From: Gracilaria gracilis
Taxonomy: Eukaryota; Rhodophyta; Florideophyceae; Gracilariales; Gracilariaceae
DNA: 64,000 nt
Assembly: GCA_030374805.1 (NCBI GenBank)
Contig: JARGSG010000127.1
Span: 62,001-126,000, forward strand
Reading direction: 5' to 3'
This document shows positions 11,314-21,814 of the stretch, piece after piece (the stretch's first letter is position 1; every line of letters starts with the position of its first letter). Both the position numbers and the translations under genes were made by a program. The notes under the pieces were generated by a model. It saw only the letters and a list, made by a program, of their open reading frames with translations. It did not search any database and was not told the origin of the DNA.

Positions 11314-11601
11314 CTAATTATTCTGTTTCCAGATGATGGAAGCAATATGCGGAGCTAAAATGTCATTAGTGTCGACAGCAAAAGTGTTATTCTTTTTCAC
11401 ATGTTTGTTAGTGGCCTTATCGGCAGATGGTGCATTTCTCTTGCGCTTTTTAGATATGGTTTTGTCAGCGACGCCGGGGTTGTGGGTGGTTTTAGTGGGT
11501 TGATTGATGGGGTCCCCGAGCTTTAGATGCCTGTTTGGGTGCACCTGGTTAAGCAACTTGTTCAAACGACCTTTGGCCCGCTCTCCGCAATTTTCGGCCA
11601 T
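11314..11601 (-). CDS. Small basic ORF with nuclear-signal-like cluster (unit 2)
   Basis: Identical in protein to the ORF at 4547-4834. Family unknown. The neighbouring antisense ORF at 11682-11972 is likewise identical to 4915-5205. Confidence 0.3.
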   Translation of the reverse strand: MAENCGERAKGRLNKLLNQVHPNRHLKLGDPINQPTKTTHNPGVADKTISKKRKRNAPSADKATNKHVKKNNTFAVDTNDILAPHIASIIWKQNN

Positions 11602-12303
11602 GGTCTCGAGGTACTTGGTCTCTGTTAAGTTGTCAGTTATCCTTTGTTTGCGATGAGAGGCTTGTGATTTGAGATACGGAGTTACATTGGCGGCTGCGCG
11701 GCTGCAAGTGTTAGGTTGACGCGTGGTTTTGGTTTTTCATGCCGTGTGTGAAAGAAGACGCATGATGTCAGGTAAGTTGAAGAGGACAAGTTTTTGCCTG
11801 CGTTTCTAATATGCGTAACGTACGTTCGAAGAGCTGTATTGTCTGCGTTCAAGTTGTCCAATCGCCAGTGATGTAAACGAAATAGTAAGAGATATACACA
11901 GAATGGACAAAGTCGATAGACTTTTAGACGTGTAGGCTCCGAGTGAGAAGATGGCCCCCATCCACAGCACACCCGAAGCAGATCAAGCCGTGATTCGCGT
12001 AGGAGGTGGAGTTGCTCAAGAAAAGTTCTGATCTTCTTGCGTGTAAGGCGGGATTCGTGCGATACGAAGTGAGACGGCGAAGAATATCAGCCGGGTTTAA
12101 ACGGAACTGATACTGCGGCCCCAGGCAGGTGCTCTCGGCGGAGAGGTTCGATTACACGGGCTTGGAGGCAACGGACTGGCTCTCGCGTTCATCAAGAAGG
12201 GCGGCAGTGAGCCTGTGGAAAAGCGGAAAAGCAGTTTTGATGGTTTGGCGGGAGGACGTGGGGCGAAGGGGAGAAAGGAGAGTGTTGGTGGGGGACGGGG
12301 AAG

Positions 12304-13035
12304 AACGACACTTGTCCAGTTTAAGGAAATGGCTTTCGGTTAATGTGTATGAATCAACGCGACAGCCGGGCGATCAATCATCTTCCGGCTTTCACCCCCG
12401 AATGATCATCACGCGGTCCGAAATGTGGACGTTGGAAGACCGTTGAAGCTCATCGTTCAATAGGCATACGGAAAGCTGCTTCTATAATGAGCGTAGCGAG
12501 TGGACAAACGTGCGCAGACCCGTGGCAACGCAACACTTCTTGTCCATATTTGATCCAATCGTTTTCGATTAGTGTACCAAACATGAACACAACAGCAGGA
12601 CGATGATCCGTCGACGTTTAACATCGGGTGTCATTTTGCTGGAGCCACTCGTCAAACTACGCGCTAAAAGAACAAGGTCGATGGCGCTCAGCACTCTTCT
12701 TGACCGCAACTCACTGCGATCAAATTACGCGCTTGCCCGTTTAAAGAAATGGCAGTCGGATAATATGTATGAATCAACGCGACAGCCGGGCGATGAATCA
12801 TCTCCAGGCTTTCACCTCCGAAGGATCAGCACACGGTCTGAAACATGGACGTTGGAAGACCGTTGAAGCTCATCGTTGAATAGGCATAGGGGAAGCTGCT
12901 TCTATAATGAGCGCAGCGAGTGGACAAACGTGCGCAGACCCGTGGCAACGCAACAATTCTGGTCCATATTTGATCCAATCGTTTTCGATTATTATACAAA
13001 GCATCCACACCGGGTTTTAGTTTGGTGGAGCCGTT
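12304..13035 (+). repeat. 420-bp satellite array, two copies (unit 2/3 boundary)
   Basis: Two copies anchored at about 12327 and 12747. The two missing copies relative to 5540-7100 account exactly for the shorter second unit, as expected from unequal recombination between satellite copies. Confidence 0.9.
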
Positions 13036-13050
13036 TGTCGAGCTACTCGC

Positions 13051-13057
13051 TATAAGA
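13051..13057 (+). promoter_or_regulatory. TATA-like box of recombinase gene, unit 3
   Basis: TATAAGA 186 bp before the ATG at 13237, the same spacing as in units 1 and 2. Confidence 0.45.
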
Positions 13058-13236
13058 ACGAGGTCGATGACGCGCTCAGCACTCTTCTTGTCTCCGACTC
13101 ACCGACCTCACACCTGTCTCAGATAACCATCGACCGACTGACCCATTTGCAACAACAGCTTCTCAACCTCCCTCGTATCTGTTCTACATTCTTAAGCGAC
13201 GCCGACTAGAACGCTAGCGCCGTCTCTAAAACCACC

Positions 13237-14930
13237 ATGCCATCTGAAGAAGTTGATAGCACCAAATCGAGTTCGATGTCAGAGATGATCGACTACCATT
13301 GGGATAACGATCATGTATCCTCAGACAGTGACGCCATCTTCGATAATTCTACCCTTGAACACGGAAATCCTGGAGGATCTGAGAACGGCAATGCGAGGCT
13401 TGATGTCGATGAATCTGGCGAACGTGTAAATTCAGAATCATCAGAGCACAGGGCAGGCGTGGACGTTCTGGAATACCCGATCTTCGATGGCATATTGAGA
13501 AATAACCTTCATGAGCGATCCAAGAGTGATTTTGAGCGACGAGATAAGAGAGAATCTTTTCCGGCTTCGAGTTGCCGTGATGCCGAAGTATTATCCGATA
13601 TTGAAACCGTTGACATGTCCCAAAGGAATGCATGTCTAGACTGCTCGAAGGCTCGGCGATTACAGAGCAAACATACACCAAAGCAAAGGGCTATCTACTT
13701 CATAGGACTCAAAATTTCATTGAACAACTGTCCTGGGCTGCGAAGAGTCTATCAAGTTTACTACAAACCAAGACTTCGGAATGGTAACCGGGAAAGTGCA
13801 CAGTTCGGGCATGTCAAGACGACTATTTCACAGTTCCTGCAGTGGGCCGTATCCGCTTCAGCTTGTTCTAGGGCGGAAGCTTATCATGAAGAGACACTTT
13901 TCACAATTTGCGCCAGTCTAGGTCTTGTCGAAGATTTCTTGAGTGTCTACTATACAGAAGGGTCTCCGGGAACATTACAATTAAATTAAAAAGAGTTTGT
14001 GATGTTGGTCCTGTTGTGATGAGCAATGAATTCATCCGAAGACGTCTGCGATTCAATGCACTTGTTCTGCAAAATGTGGCAAACGCAGCGAAACGCGCTT
14101 ATCGTTCTGATTGTCAGAGCAGAAAGCAGTTTGCTCTTCGCTATGCATCTTCGCGTGTAATGCCACCGAGTTTGGAAGCTGTGAGATATTTCAAACGCCA
14201 AGCCGCTGTTGTTCTCGATTTCACCATTCGATCGCACTGGAGTCATAGAAATTTCCACGTTCTACCAAAGCGGCTTTTGAATTCTCCGTTGCATTTAGAG
14301 AGGTGGTGTACGAACTTTTTAGGTTTGCTTATGATGGTCGTAGGAGGACAGCGGCCTCAGGTTTTATGCCAACTTCAAGTTCCGAACAGAACTGAATACA
14401 AGACGCTCGATGCACTGGAAGGAAAAAAGAAGTTCATCGAGTTAAAAACATTGATTGAAAAACGCCATCGTCACCCCGATCTTCCTCAACTCGTTGTACC
14501 TGCATCGATATTACCATATCTCATATTTCACATTGATGTTGTGCGCCCAACAATTCAAGAACTCATTGGAGAGTCCATTGACAACAGCACTTCCACACAC
14601 CTATTACTACACATTGGAACCGGAAGAGCGTTAACTCCCTCTCAAATAACCCCAGCTCTGCAAAAGTTCTTGTCTTTCCACGCACCTGAGCTTCAAGGTA
14701 TGACCTCTATGGATGTGCGGAGGACTTATGCGACCATGATGCTCAAATACTATCGCCGTAATCAATTCCTGGCCAATCAGACGGAGGCAGCGTTTCTACA
14801 GAAGCTAGCACATCAGATGAACACATCTGAAGAACAGCTAAAAAGAACGTACATGGCAAATGTTAGTCATGAACTAGCTTCTGAGACTGCAGAACTACTG
14901 AACTTCTGGTACAATTTTCTGACTGAATGA
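13237..14930 (+). pseudogene. Near full-length tyrosine recombinase with one -1 frame break
   Basis: The first 250 residues (ATG at 13237) end at a stop near 13987. The protein clearly continues in the -1 frame from about 13960 to 14930. The first ~80 residues match the truncated ORFs of units 1 and 2, then the sequence diverges. The C-terminal domain has the tyrosine recombinase pattern: Arg in GGQRPQVL (codon 14352), Arg in MDVRRTYATMML (14718), His in LAHQMNTS (14811) and the nucleophile Tyr in LKRTYMANV (14850). So four key catalytic residues are present, with Asp where many families have His/Lys two residues before the second Arg. Enzymes of this class cut and rejoin DNA through a 3'-phosphotyrosine and move Crypton, DIRS and Ngaro elements; no reverse transcriptase is nearby, so a Crypton-like type is the closest guess. 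If the frame break is an error, programmed shift or intron, this could be the active copy. Confidence 0.75.
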
Positions 14931-15353
14931 AACAGCTTCTTTCGTTCCTTCGTCTTTCTCCACTTCAAGCGATCTAGAACTGAAGCACAGCTTGGCAAGA
15001 TTTGTTCGAGACCGGTGCGAAGTTCAATCCCCTTTTGAATTTCAAGAACTCTGCGCGCATGGTGCTTGTAATTTGTCGGGAGGGAGACGGAAAACTCTCA
15101 GAGTCAAGCAGTACAAGATACCCAACGGCAAAGAAATCAAAAGTGGCGATCGGTTTGACCTTAGTGGTGACAGTAAATGTATTGAGAGTGTTCATTGTGA
15201 AAGGTTACGGGTGTACGAAGTGCAATCGCAGGACACCAATATGTTCGCATCAAGGGATCTCTCGAATGAAGTGTAGCCACTAGTTGCAATTCTTTCTGAT
15301 TCCAAAGAGACACCTATTTTCTTCTTCCTCTTCATCTAACCTCTCTTCAAAGA
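14931..15353. other. Recombinase 3' flank, no gene seen
   Basis: Two overlapping short frames are open here (14992-15276 and 15002-15283), but neither has a recognisable motif and both overlap an antisense frame. I see nothing else. Confidence 0.5.
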
Positions 15354-15571
15354 ACCGACACCCTTGATCATCCGACTGTGACGCTCCCAGCCGTTTCGGT
15401 TGTTAGAATCCTTCGTTTCCATTTTAATCTCGTACACCCATAGATAATGTCAGAAACGAAGGGCATCGTTTCGCAGAAATGGTTCAGGAATTTTTGTTAC
15501 TCAACCAAAGCACTGGTAAGTTTTTCAATTCTCCGGCAATTTCATATCAGTTTCGGACGTTTGTGACTTTG
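15354..15571 (+). pseudogene. Scrap of a second recombinase copy
   Basis: About 215 bp match 23888-24095 in the degenerate recombinase (shared ACACCCTTGATCA and ACCAAAGCACTGGTAAG), with indels that destroy the frame. It covers the middle of the catalytic domain only. A third recombinase lineage member therefore once lay here. Confidence 0.8.
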
Positions 15572-15572
15572 G

Positions 15573-15985
15573 AAAGATATCCACCGCCTTCGACACAAAG
15601 CTAGTGCCCAACTGTCAGCGATGGTACCGTTGGTACCCATGGTACGTGTAGTTGGTAATTGCTGCGAAAAATATTGTGCGCTTTGTACACGTACTTGTAA
15701 GTATGCTCTTCCACGGCAAATGCTGTGAAAGGGCGTACTTACAAGTACAAAGCGCATACTATTTTTCGCAGCAATTATCCTTGTACCTCACAATATACTC
15801 GTACCATTTGGGGTACGACTCCTACGCCTGTCCGCACCCTTTTCCCCAAATGCATGGCGATGGTCAGGCTTGTGGTTTTCTGCTTTATTTCATTTACCTT
15901 CATGAAGGCCGATGCGAGCAAGATGTACAGAAAGAAGCCCAGATGCGCGCAATGGGCCGAAAAGGCGTCGACCTGACTATCAGAT
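15573..15985. mobile_element. Hairpin-bearing dispersed repeat (MITE-like)
   Basis: An imperfect inverted repeat of about 47 nt per arm spans 15656-15777 (outer ends TAATTGCTGCGAAAAAT and its complement). The flank at 15573-15620 (GATATCCACCG...GACACAAAG) recurs at about 25258-25305, and a piece of the arm (GTACAAAGCG) recurs near 25350, so this is a repeat family. There is no transposase in it. Short frames on both strands are by-products of the inverted repeat. Confidence 0.55.
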
Positions 15986-16620
15986 CTCATTAAGCGGTTG
16001 CTGACTACCACCTATACACAGATGATGATCTTCGTTTGTCGATCTGTTGTGCACGGCGCTGCTGCCGTTTTACAAAGTGAATCACTCACAAACTCATGAG
16101 CACGAATACATTGTGAAGTTTCTATTGATAAAGTTCTATTTCACGTTCAGGCCTGAATGGTACAGAAATAATACAAGTGTAAACATGTCATGTGCGAGGG
16201 CAGTTGGGGCCCGGAGCTTACAAACTGGCACTCCAATTGTTTCCGAAACGAATGGACAGAATTTTTCGTTTTTTGGATTCTAAAGCTTGCTGCGAATCGA
16301 CGGCTGATGGGATGATAAATCAAATCAATTTCACCATGCGACGTGAGCCAAGACCGCCTATGATGCCATGGGAGCGCGTTTCTTCAAAGAATCTTCTTCG
16401 TCCGGCGTCTGTCTCTGCCGCCTGACGGCCAACTATACTACTTCGATATCTGTTGCTCACGATCTGCTTCATGAAGCACGGATTCTATCGCTAAATACTT
16501 GCTTCAAAAGGCACAATATCCGGTGCTCACGACTAAGTTCGCCCCGCGTGCGCGGAGAGGAGCGCCAACGCAGTACTTTTATATCGCGACGGTGAACCCA
16601 GGAAGCTTGTTCAAAACGTA
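15986..16620. other. Intergenic, nothing recognised
   Basis: Only short overlapping frames on the plus strand without motifs. No RNA gene or repeat seen. Confidence 0.4.
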
Positions 16621-17837
16621 GTGATTACAGTAGTTGAAATGAAGAAAAAGGAAAAAGGCGTGCGAGACGGTCTTGAAAAGATGAATCATAACCAGGGACC
16701 TTCGTCGAAGAAGCTTAAACAGCAAATTAGCCATTTCCGAAATGGGCTTACTAGCACTTATGTTGTCGATGAAGAGAAACGTTCTGTACTTCTGCGAGCA
16801 AACATTCCAGATGTGTTGCGTTGGACGAGAGAACAAATAGATTCTGAGATCGGTAGAGACACTGGCAACGAGAAGGTTGCAGATGCACGCTCACTTGCGC
16901 ATCGGATTCTGGCAAAGCACGACGTTCAGCTCGTAGTGAATGAAGTCGAACACTGGAAGGGTGAAAGAAGGCTCTGGGAAAATATTTGTGCTCTCTCGGC
17001 AAAGCTTCCTGGACAAGGCAACGGGAGTAACATTTTCGAGGCTATGTCCCGATACCCTTCATCTGTTCTCGTATATCGTGGGCTAAAGTCCCTCTTTGGT
17101 CGGAACATGGTGATAGCTGGCAAACGAATACCTCGTTTCAATGTAGGGCGAAATGCTATCGCCTATTCAGCCCGCAAGGCAGCACAAACTCGCTTGCGAA
17201 GTGGTTTGAATGCAACACACTCACACGAATGCAAGAGCTCGTCGTTCACTTTTGCGCGATATCCGAGTATGTCATGCGGTGTGCATATGTTTGGAAGGAT
17301 GTAAAAGTTGTTTTGAAGCCCGCTAACGCGCTAATGCATTTCCTTCGTCATAGTATACGAGAACGACCTGGCTCTACTACTAGACAGAAAGTTCTGGTGT
17401 TCGAACCTTCAATGAAGGTGGAGCTTCCCCCAGAAGAGCTCACGCAGTGTTTGGAGAGTTCTCTTTGTTCGGCTCATAAGGCTGTTCTAGAGGGAGCCCG
17501 GGTTGCTACTCGCAAGTACGGAATGAGAGACCGAAATGGGGATGGTCGGCAGAAGATCAAGCTTTGGATGCTATGGCGGCCTTTGGACGATGCTATGCAT
17601 GCCTTGATCCGTGAATTAGAAATTCTAGTATGCCAATTACTGGGGGAGAAGGTAGACGTGGATGAATTCCGCTTGGAAGCTATGAGAAAACTTCGATGGG
17701 TTGAAGCTGCGTACATAGATCTAGGGAAGAAGTGGTTCAGGAGTGAGACGGACTTCAGAGTTCCCTCTCCACTTCCAGTGGGAACTGAACCTCTCACACG
17801 CAAATCGGATTACACCTACGTTCATAGTGAAAAATAG
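16621..17837 (+). pseudogene. Unidentified gene in two overlapping frames
   Basis: The first frame (16621 to about 17230) starts with a GTG in the listed reading; ATG codons follow at 16639 and 16681. It encodes a basic, helical protein (about 200 residues). The second frame (about 17229-17837) continues with a further ~200 residues containing LWMLWRPLDDAMHALIREL. Codon use looks coding in both, and the switch at about 17230 could be a frameshift or a short intron. I recognise no family and see no membrane segment or signal peptide. Confidence 0.4.
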
Positions 17838-18488
17838 TTAGTATATCTAGTCTGTTGTTGATAATGTAAAGCAGTCTGAAGCTGCCGCGTGCGCGATAAT
17901 TCGCATCGCTTGGAGATGAACGCAGAGGGAAATCGCACGTTATTCACAAAGATGGTTCAGGGTGAGCTGTTAGCAACTGTACAAACACAAAACATAGCGG
18001 CACTGTTAACGACTGCTAACGACACGATAAACTTTCGTTCCCTAAGACGCGGTTGTTCACTCTGTTGTTGCAAATTCCTAGCTCGTACTCATTCAAAGCT
18101 TTACGAGATCCTTCTCATATCAAGGAGCATGAGCTCCGAGAAATCCTGAAGTCAGGCTCTACAGGTGCTGATGAAGATCGTGGCCGATTCCGAAGAAAGC
18201 GCCATGGATCGCGTGCTTTTGGGCTCCATGTGCCGGGCATCCGATGTCATTTGCAACATGCATAAGCCAGCCTGCGCGCCCGGTGCAGTTCTGTGTTCCA
18301 TGGCCGCGGTTGCTGCGAAGGACGAAGATTCATGCGTCGAACACGCGAAGCGGAGCAAGAGACAGGCAAAGAAGTCGATATCCGAGAAGAAATAGCGATG
18401 TACCGTCGTTTATTGAAGTGTTGAAATTTTCTACGTTGAGAAAGTTGTACGGGTTGATGGCCAGGATTGTGGGTTCAGAGATGTGTGG
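17838..18488. other. Intergenic, nothing recognised
   Basis: Small frames only. No motif, repeat or RNA gene seen. Confidence 0.4.
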
Positions 18489-19633
18489 TTAGACAAGTGA
18501 TAAATGCAAACCTGTTACTCTTTTACTGTTGCTTGTTGACTTTGTTTGGTTCTGAGCTTCTAGATCTTTGTTCGTTCTCCGCATGTCAGCGACTTCTTCC
18601 AATCTCTTGCTGCCCCTCTTCAGATTTGCCTCCAGTTGCTCCGCAGAGGAAGCCTTGGCACGTAGAACATCGAATTCTTCCGCGGCAACATGCGCCCTTC
18701 GTAGCGCACACTTGGCGTCATTTAGAGCCTTGGACTTGACTACCAAATCTTCCGCACTTTCTTCTTGTTTGTCTCCAGTGAGCGGATCTTGTCAGAAGCT
18801 TCTTCAAGATTGGTTTTCAAGCCCAGAGATAACTCAACGGCTTTGTTCTTCTCAAATTAGCCAACAGCCAGCTTTCGCCTCAGATTGTCACGCTCCGCTG
18901 CAAGCGCTTTGTAGTCTGCCAAGGGAATACCACGCGGGGTGGACAAAGGACCGATTCCTTTCTCCAAAGCGCTGGAATTTGTGGAAGGCGTAGCAGATCT
19001 CACGATGAGATTCTCGTCGTTAACAGGGATTTGGCAGAGCACACGGATGTCTTGTGGCTTCTCCACGGTCGTACGACAGATAAAAGCTGCTAGGGCATCC
19101 TGATGATCCGGGGCTAGTGTAAGTACGGCCCTAATGAAAGGTTCTCTCTTGTCACTGTGTACAGCGGCACAGAGTACAACCTCAGCCAAAGAGAGCATGA
19201 CAGGAAGCGTTTTTATATGCTCTGTACTCGCGGAATCAGAAAGAGAAAAAATGGTATCTCTGGCAGTTTGCTTGAGCTGGACGAAAGGTTAGGGTGACTG
19301 TACATCCGGGAGTGAGATGTCGCCATCTGAAGGTGTGAGGTGGAAGTGACGAACCGGACATCTGGCGAGACGGGGGGTGTTGTAGCGGCGGTGACGAGAC
19401 AGATTGGCCTCGGAGTTGGGCGCAGGGATAAAGAAATCGCGGTCGGAGAGAAGGTGCGGGGCAAAAAGGTTGAAGACTTGGCACAGAGAAATGCATAGAC
19501 GTGTGGCCGACTCGAATGACTGCCCGGATTCAATCAAGTTGAGGGCGCAGAGCCATGCGGATATGGCCTCCGCGATCTGTGTGTCGTGACAAGAAAGCGC
19601 GGAGGCAGGCTGAACGGCGTCCGTGATGTCCAT
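18489..19633 (-). pseudogene. HOOK-like microtubule/dynein adaptor, degenerate
   Basis: HOOK proteins link cargo to dynein through an N-terminal calponin-like HOOK domain followed by a coiled coil. The first part (19633 to about 19320) has the HOOK start (AISAWLCALNL...CISLCQVFNLFAP). After a likely intron with acceptor TACAG near 19223, the domain ends with EVVLCAAVHSDKREPFIRAV, matching the conserved 'LGCAVNCEQKQEYI' region of the family, followed by a coiled coil (LAAERDNLRRKLAV). A TAA at 18857-18859 interrupts the coiled coil, and a 1-bp frame change near 18755 is needed to continue it to 18489. Only about 100 residues of coiled coil remain, far shorter than full HOOK proteins. Family call moderate, decay clear. 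Confidence 0.58.
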
Positions 19634-20040
19634 GTCTGATGAGAAAGCCGGGGTGAAGATGAGAAGAGGGGAGGGGAGTGGTGGTGGAACTGACGAAATC
19701 TAACTGTGAATGGGAACTGTGGGGGGGCTTCGGGAATGTGACTGGCGTGCGTAATTGGCTGAGAGATAAGAAGTGCAGTCGAAGTGCAGTCGAAGTGCAG
19801 TCGAAGTTTTGCAGTGTAGATAAGATGGGGCGACAACCGTGAAAGATGACCGGCTAGAGATATGAATGCAAGGACTTGTGAAGGCGTGAAGGCTGGGAAC
19901 GGGGAAGCAACCGGGCGAGCTAAAAGGGGTGCGCTATCATACCCTTGTAGCCCACTCTACATCATGATGATCATGTACAACACGTAACCCGTGATGGGTT
20001 ACGTGTTGTACATGCGTGTTGTACAATCCTTTGGGGCCCT
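19634..20040. other. Intergenic with repeated GAAGTGCAGTC motif
   Basis: Upstream of the HOOK-like gene. Around 19780-19805 the 11-mer GAAGTGCAGTC is repeated three times in tandem. The next notable item is the palindrome at 19972-20014. No gene seen. Confidence 0.5.
19972..20014. repeat. Perfect 19-bp inverted repeat with 5-nt loop
   Basis: CATGTACAACACGTAACCC is followed by GTGAT and its exact complement. GTGTTGTACA recurs just after (about 20015-20025). It could form a cruciform or RNA hairpin. It lies between the HOOK-like and phosphatase-like relics. Confidence 0.75.
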
Positions 20041-20089
20041 CAAGCTACAGCTGAACCGGCGTTGGGGGCGCCACGTGCACAGTTGTGCG

Positions 20090-20345
20090 GGGTGTCAGAG
20101 AAGCTTGTCGAGCAGCCCCTGGCGCAGCGACGAGATGATACTTTCACCGTGAAATCCAAGACGCTGCGCGCGATGAGGTCGAAGAGTTGGCGCAGAGCGC
20201 GAAGCCACCCCCCTGGCGGATGAGCAGCGCGCCGGCGGCCAGGTCCTACGGCCCCGGGCCGCGCTCGTACAGCACTTGGACGCGATCGCACACCACGTTG
20301 GCTATGTTGAGCGCGCACTGCCGGTAGAACATGCCGTTATTCACC
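20090..20345 (-). pseudogene. Inositol monophosphatase-like fragment
   Basis: Reading leftwards from 20345: CALNIANVVCDRVQVLYE, then GPGP, a TAG stop at about 20246-20248, then DLAAGALLIRQGGG. This is the IMPase signature W-D-x-A-A-G-x-L-x-x-x-x-G-G, with the Trp codon (TGG) replaced by TAG. The upstream phosphatase motifs (D-P-x-D-G-T) are not visible in frame. Substrate cannot be told: the superfamily includes inositol phosphatases, FBPase-like and PAP phosphatases. A relic. Confidence 0.5.
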
Positions 20346-20652
20346 ACCACGCGGTTGGTCAGCACCAAAAAGCAGAAGCACCACCCGTGTTCTTGGGCGT
20401 CGTGGAGATGCAAATGTTGGGAATCTGCTCCGAATCCGGCCTGTCATCACGCAGCGTGCATGGCGGCTTGGACTACGTGCACAACTGCCCGGATTGGTCG
20501 ATCAACTCCGGGCAACACAGCGATTCAATCGCCGACGCCGACTTCAGATCTGACGGGTATTTATCATTGAAAACTGTTGGCAGCAAAGGTCTTTCGTATT
20601 TAGTGCCTTTAACCAAGAACGCTGTAAATTCGTCAAAAGCGCTGCCAAAGAC

Positions 20653-21720
20653 TCAGTAACTAATGGCATACAAGTCGTTTATAGGTAGGATTCCTAGCCC
20701 TCTACACCAAAAAGCAGTGAAGCGCCCGATGACTGTTTCTTTGGCCCCGGAAAACGCTTGCATCTCATTCAAAACATGGTGGGTTTCTTCTTCACTCAAA
20801 CTGCCTCGCGATAAAAATGGAAGAACGCCTTTCATATTTATGAGAGAGAGGTGCATAGCCATGTCAGATTCCAAAAGACCTTGAGCTTCGTAGCACAACG
20901 ACGAGCAAAGTTCAAGAACTTCGGTTGAGTTGAGTAATTTTCGAGTTTGCGAAGCGTATAATTCCAAATCGTCTGGAAATCCCTCTCGAGCAAGGTGTAC
21001 TCTTTATTAAGTTGAGGTCCCAGAAAGCTAAAATGACTAAGAAATCGTGTGTGCTCCATCGCAGAAACGCTGAAACACGTCTTGTTGAAACAGCGAAGCG
21101 CTTCATCAACTTTTAAATAAACGGCAAGTAAAGAACTGCTGCAGCCAGCCCGATCCAGATGCATCTCATCGAAAACGGCATGAAGATCACGATCGTGGCG
21201 AAGAGAACGCACCACCTCAAAAACTCTGATTGTCTTTGGTTATAATGAAGGAAGAATCTGTTCTTGTCCAAGCGGTACTCTTCACCAAGGTGAAGAGCGG
21301 AAGATAGAGTTCGTCTGTGGCTAGCTCCAGGGATATCCTATCCGATTGCGAAGCTAGAGACTTTTGTGCCGATAAAAGAGCAGCATCCAATGAGCTCCGG
21401 AACAACAGTTTCCCCTTCTACAGATAGAAAACTTCTAGTTCCATGTTTAGCAATTTGCAAGATGCCATCGGGCTCTAGACCATATGAGAACATTTGCCTG
21501 CAATTGGTTCAACACGGAATTGTCATGGGTGAATTCATCCGGGAAATCATCGATTGAAGAGGAACCGTCCTGTACATATCTCTTCAATTCTACATGCAAC
21601 GGAAATTCTGGAGAGTCCACAGAGACGATTCTACCCTTTGCAATCATGTCTAGTGCCACAGAGGCCTCTCAAATCCGTTTTCGCAGTGCATCACGCTCTG
21701 GTAGAGCCACACCAACTTTG
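20653..21720 (-). pseudogene. Unidentified broken gene
   Basis: Four to five consecutive frame pieces on the minus strand read as one helical, Leu/Ser-rich protein of about 340 residues when small frame changes are allowed (near 21475, 21370, 21215 and 20990). The end is the frame closing with INDLYAISY at 20653. No family recognised. It abuts the satellite array at 21.8 kb, which may have truncated its 5' end. Confidence 0.35.
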
Positions 21721-21814
21721 GTCTCATAAGCATCAGAAAGAGATAGCACGGCTGTTTGAAGTACTGCTCGCAACGAAGGAAGTGGGCAATCAGGTGGGCG
21801 GGAAGGGGAGGACG

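Larger units (their letters stand above)
1..13475. repeat. Tandem array of a ~6.77-kb composite unit (2 copies plus part of a third)
   Basis: Position 1 corresponds to 6770 and again to 12697, giving one unit of 6769 bp and one of 5927 bp. The 842-bp difference equals two fewer copies of an internal ~420-bp satellite. Units 1 and 2 differ at only about 15 positions by my reading, four of them single-base or two-base indels, so the duplication is recent or homogenised. Each unit holds, in order: satellite, TATA-like site, truncated tyrosine recombinase ORF, a 229-bp segment, an antisense MYB fragment, U2AF65-like exons with a second copy of the 229-bp segment, two small antisense ORFs, and satellite. 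The third copy matches until ~13475, then changes into a divergent full-length recombinase gene. The array starts inside a unit, so it probably continues left of the window. Confidence 0.93.

Noticed and set aside
13940..13990. Programmed -1 frameshift site in the recombinase
   Set aside because: No X XXY YYZ heptamer or obvious downstream pseudoknot is visible; a mutation, intron or error is simpler.
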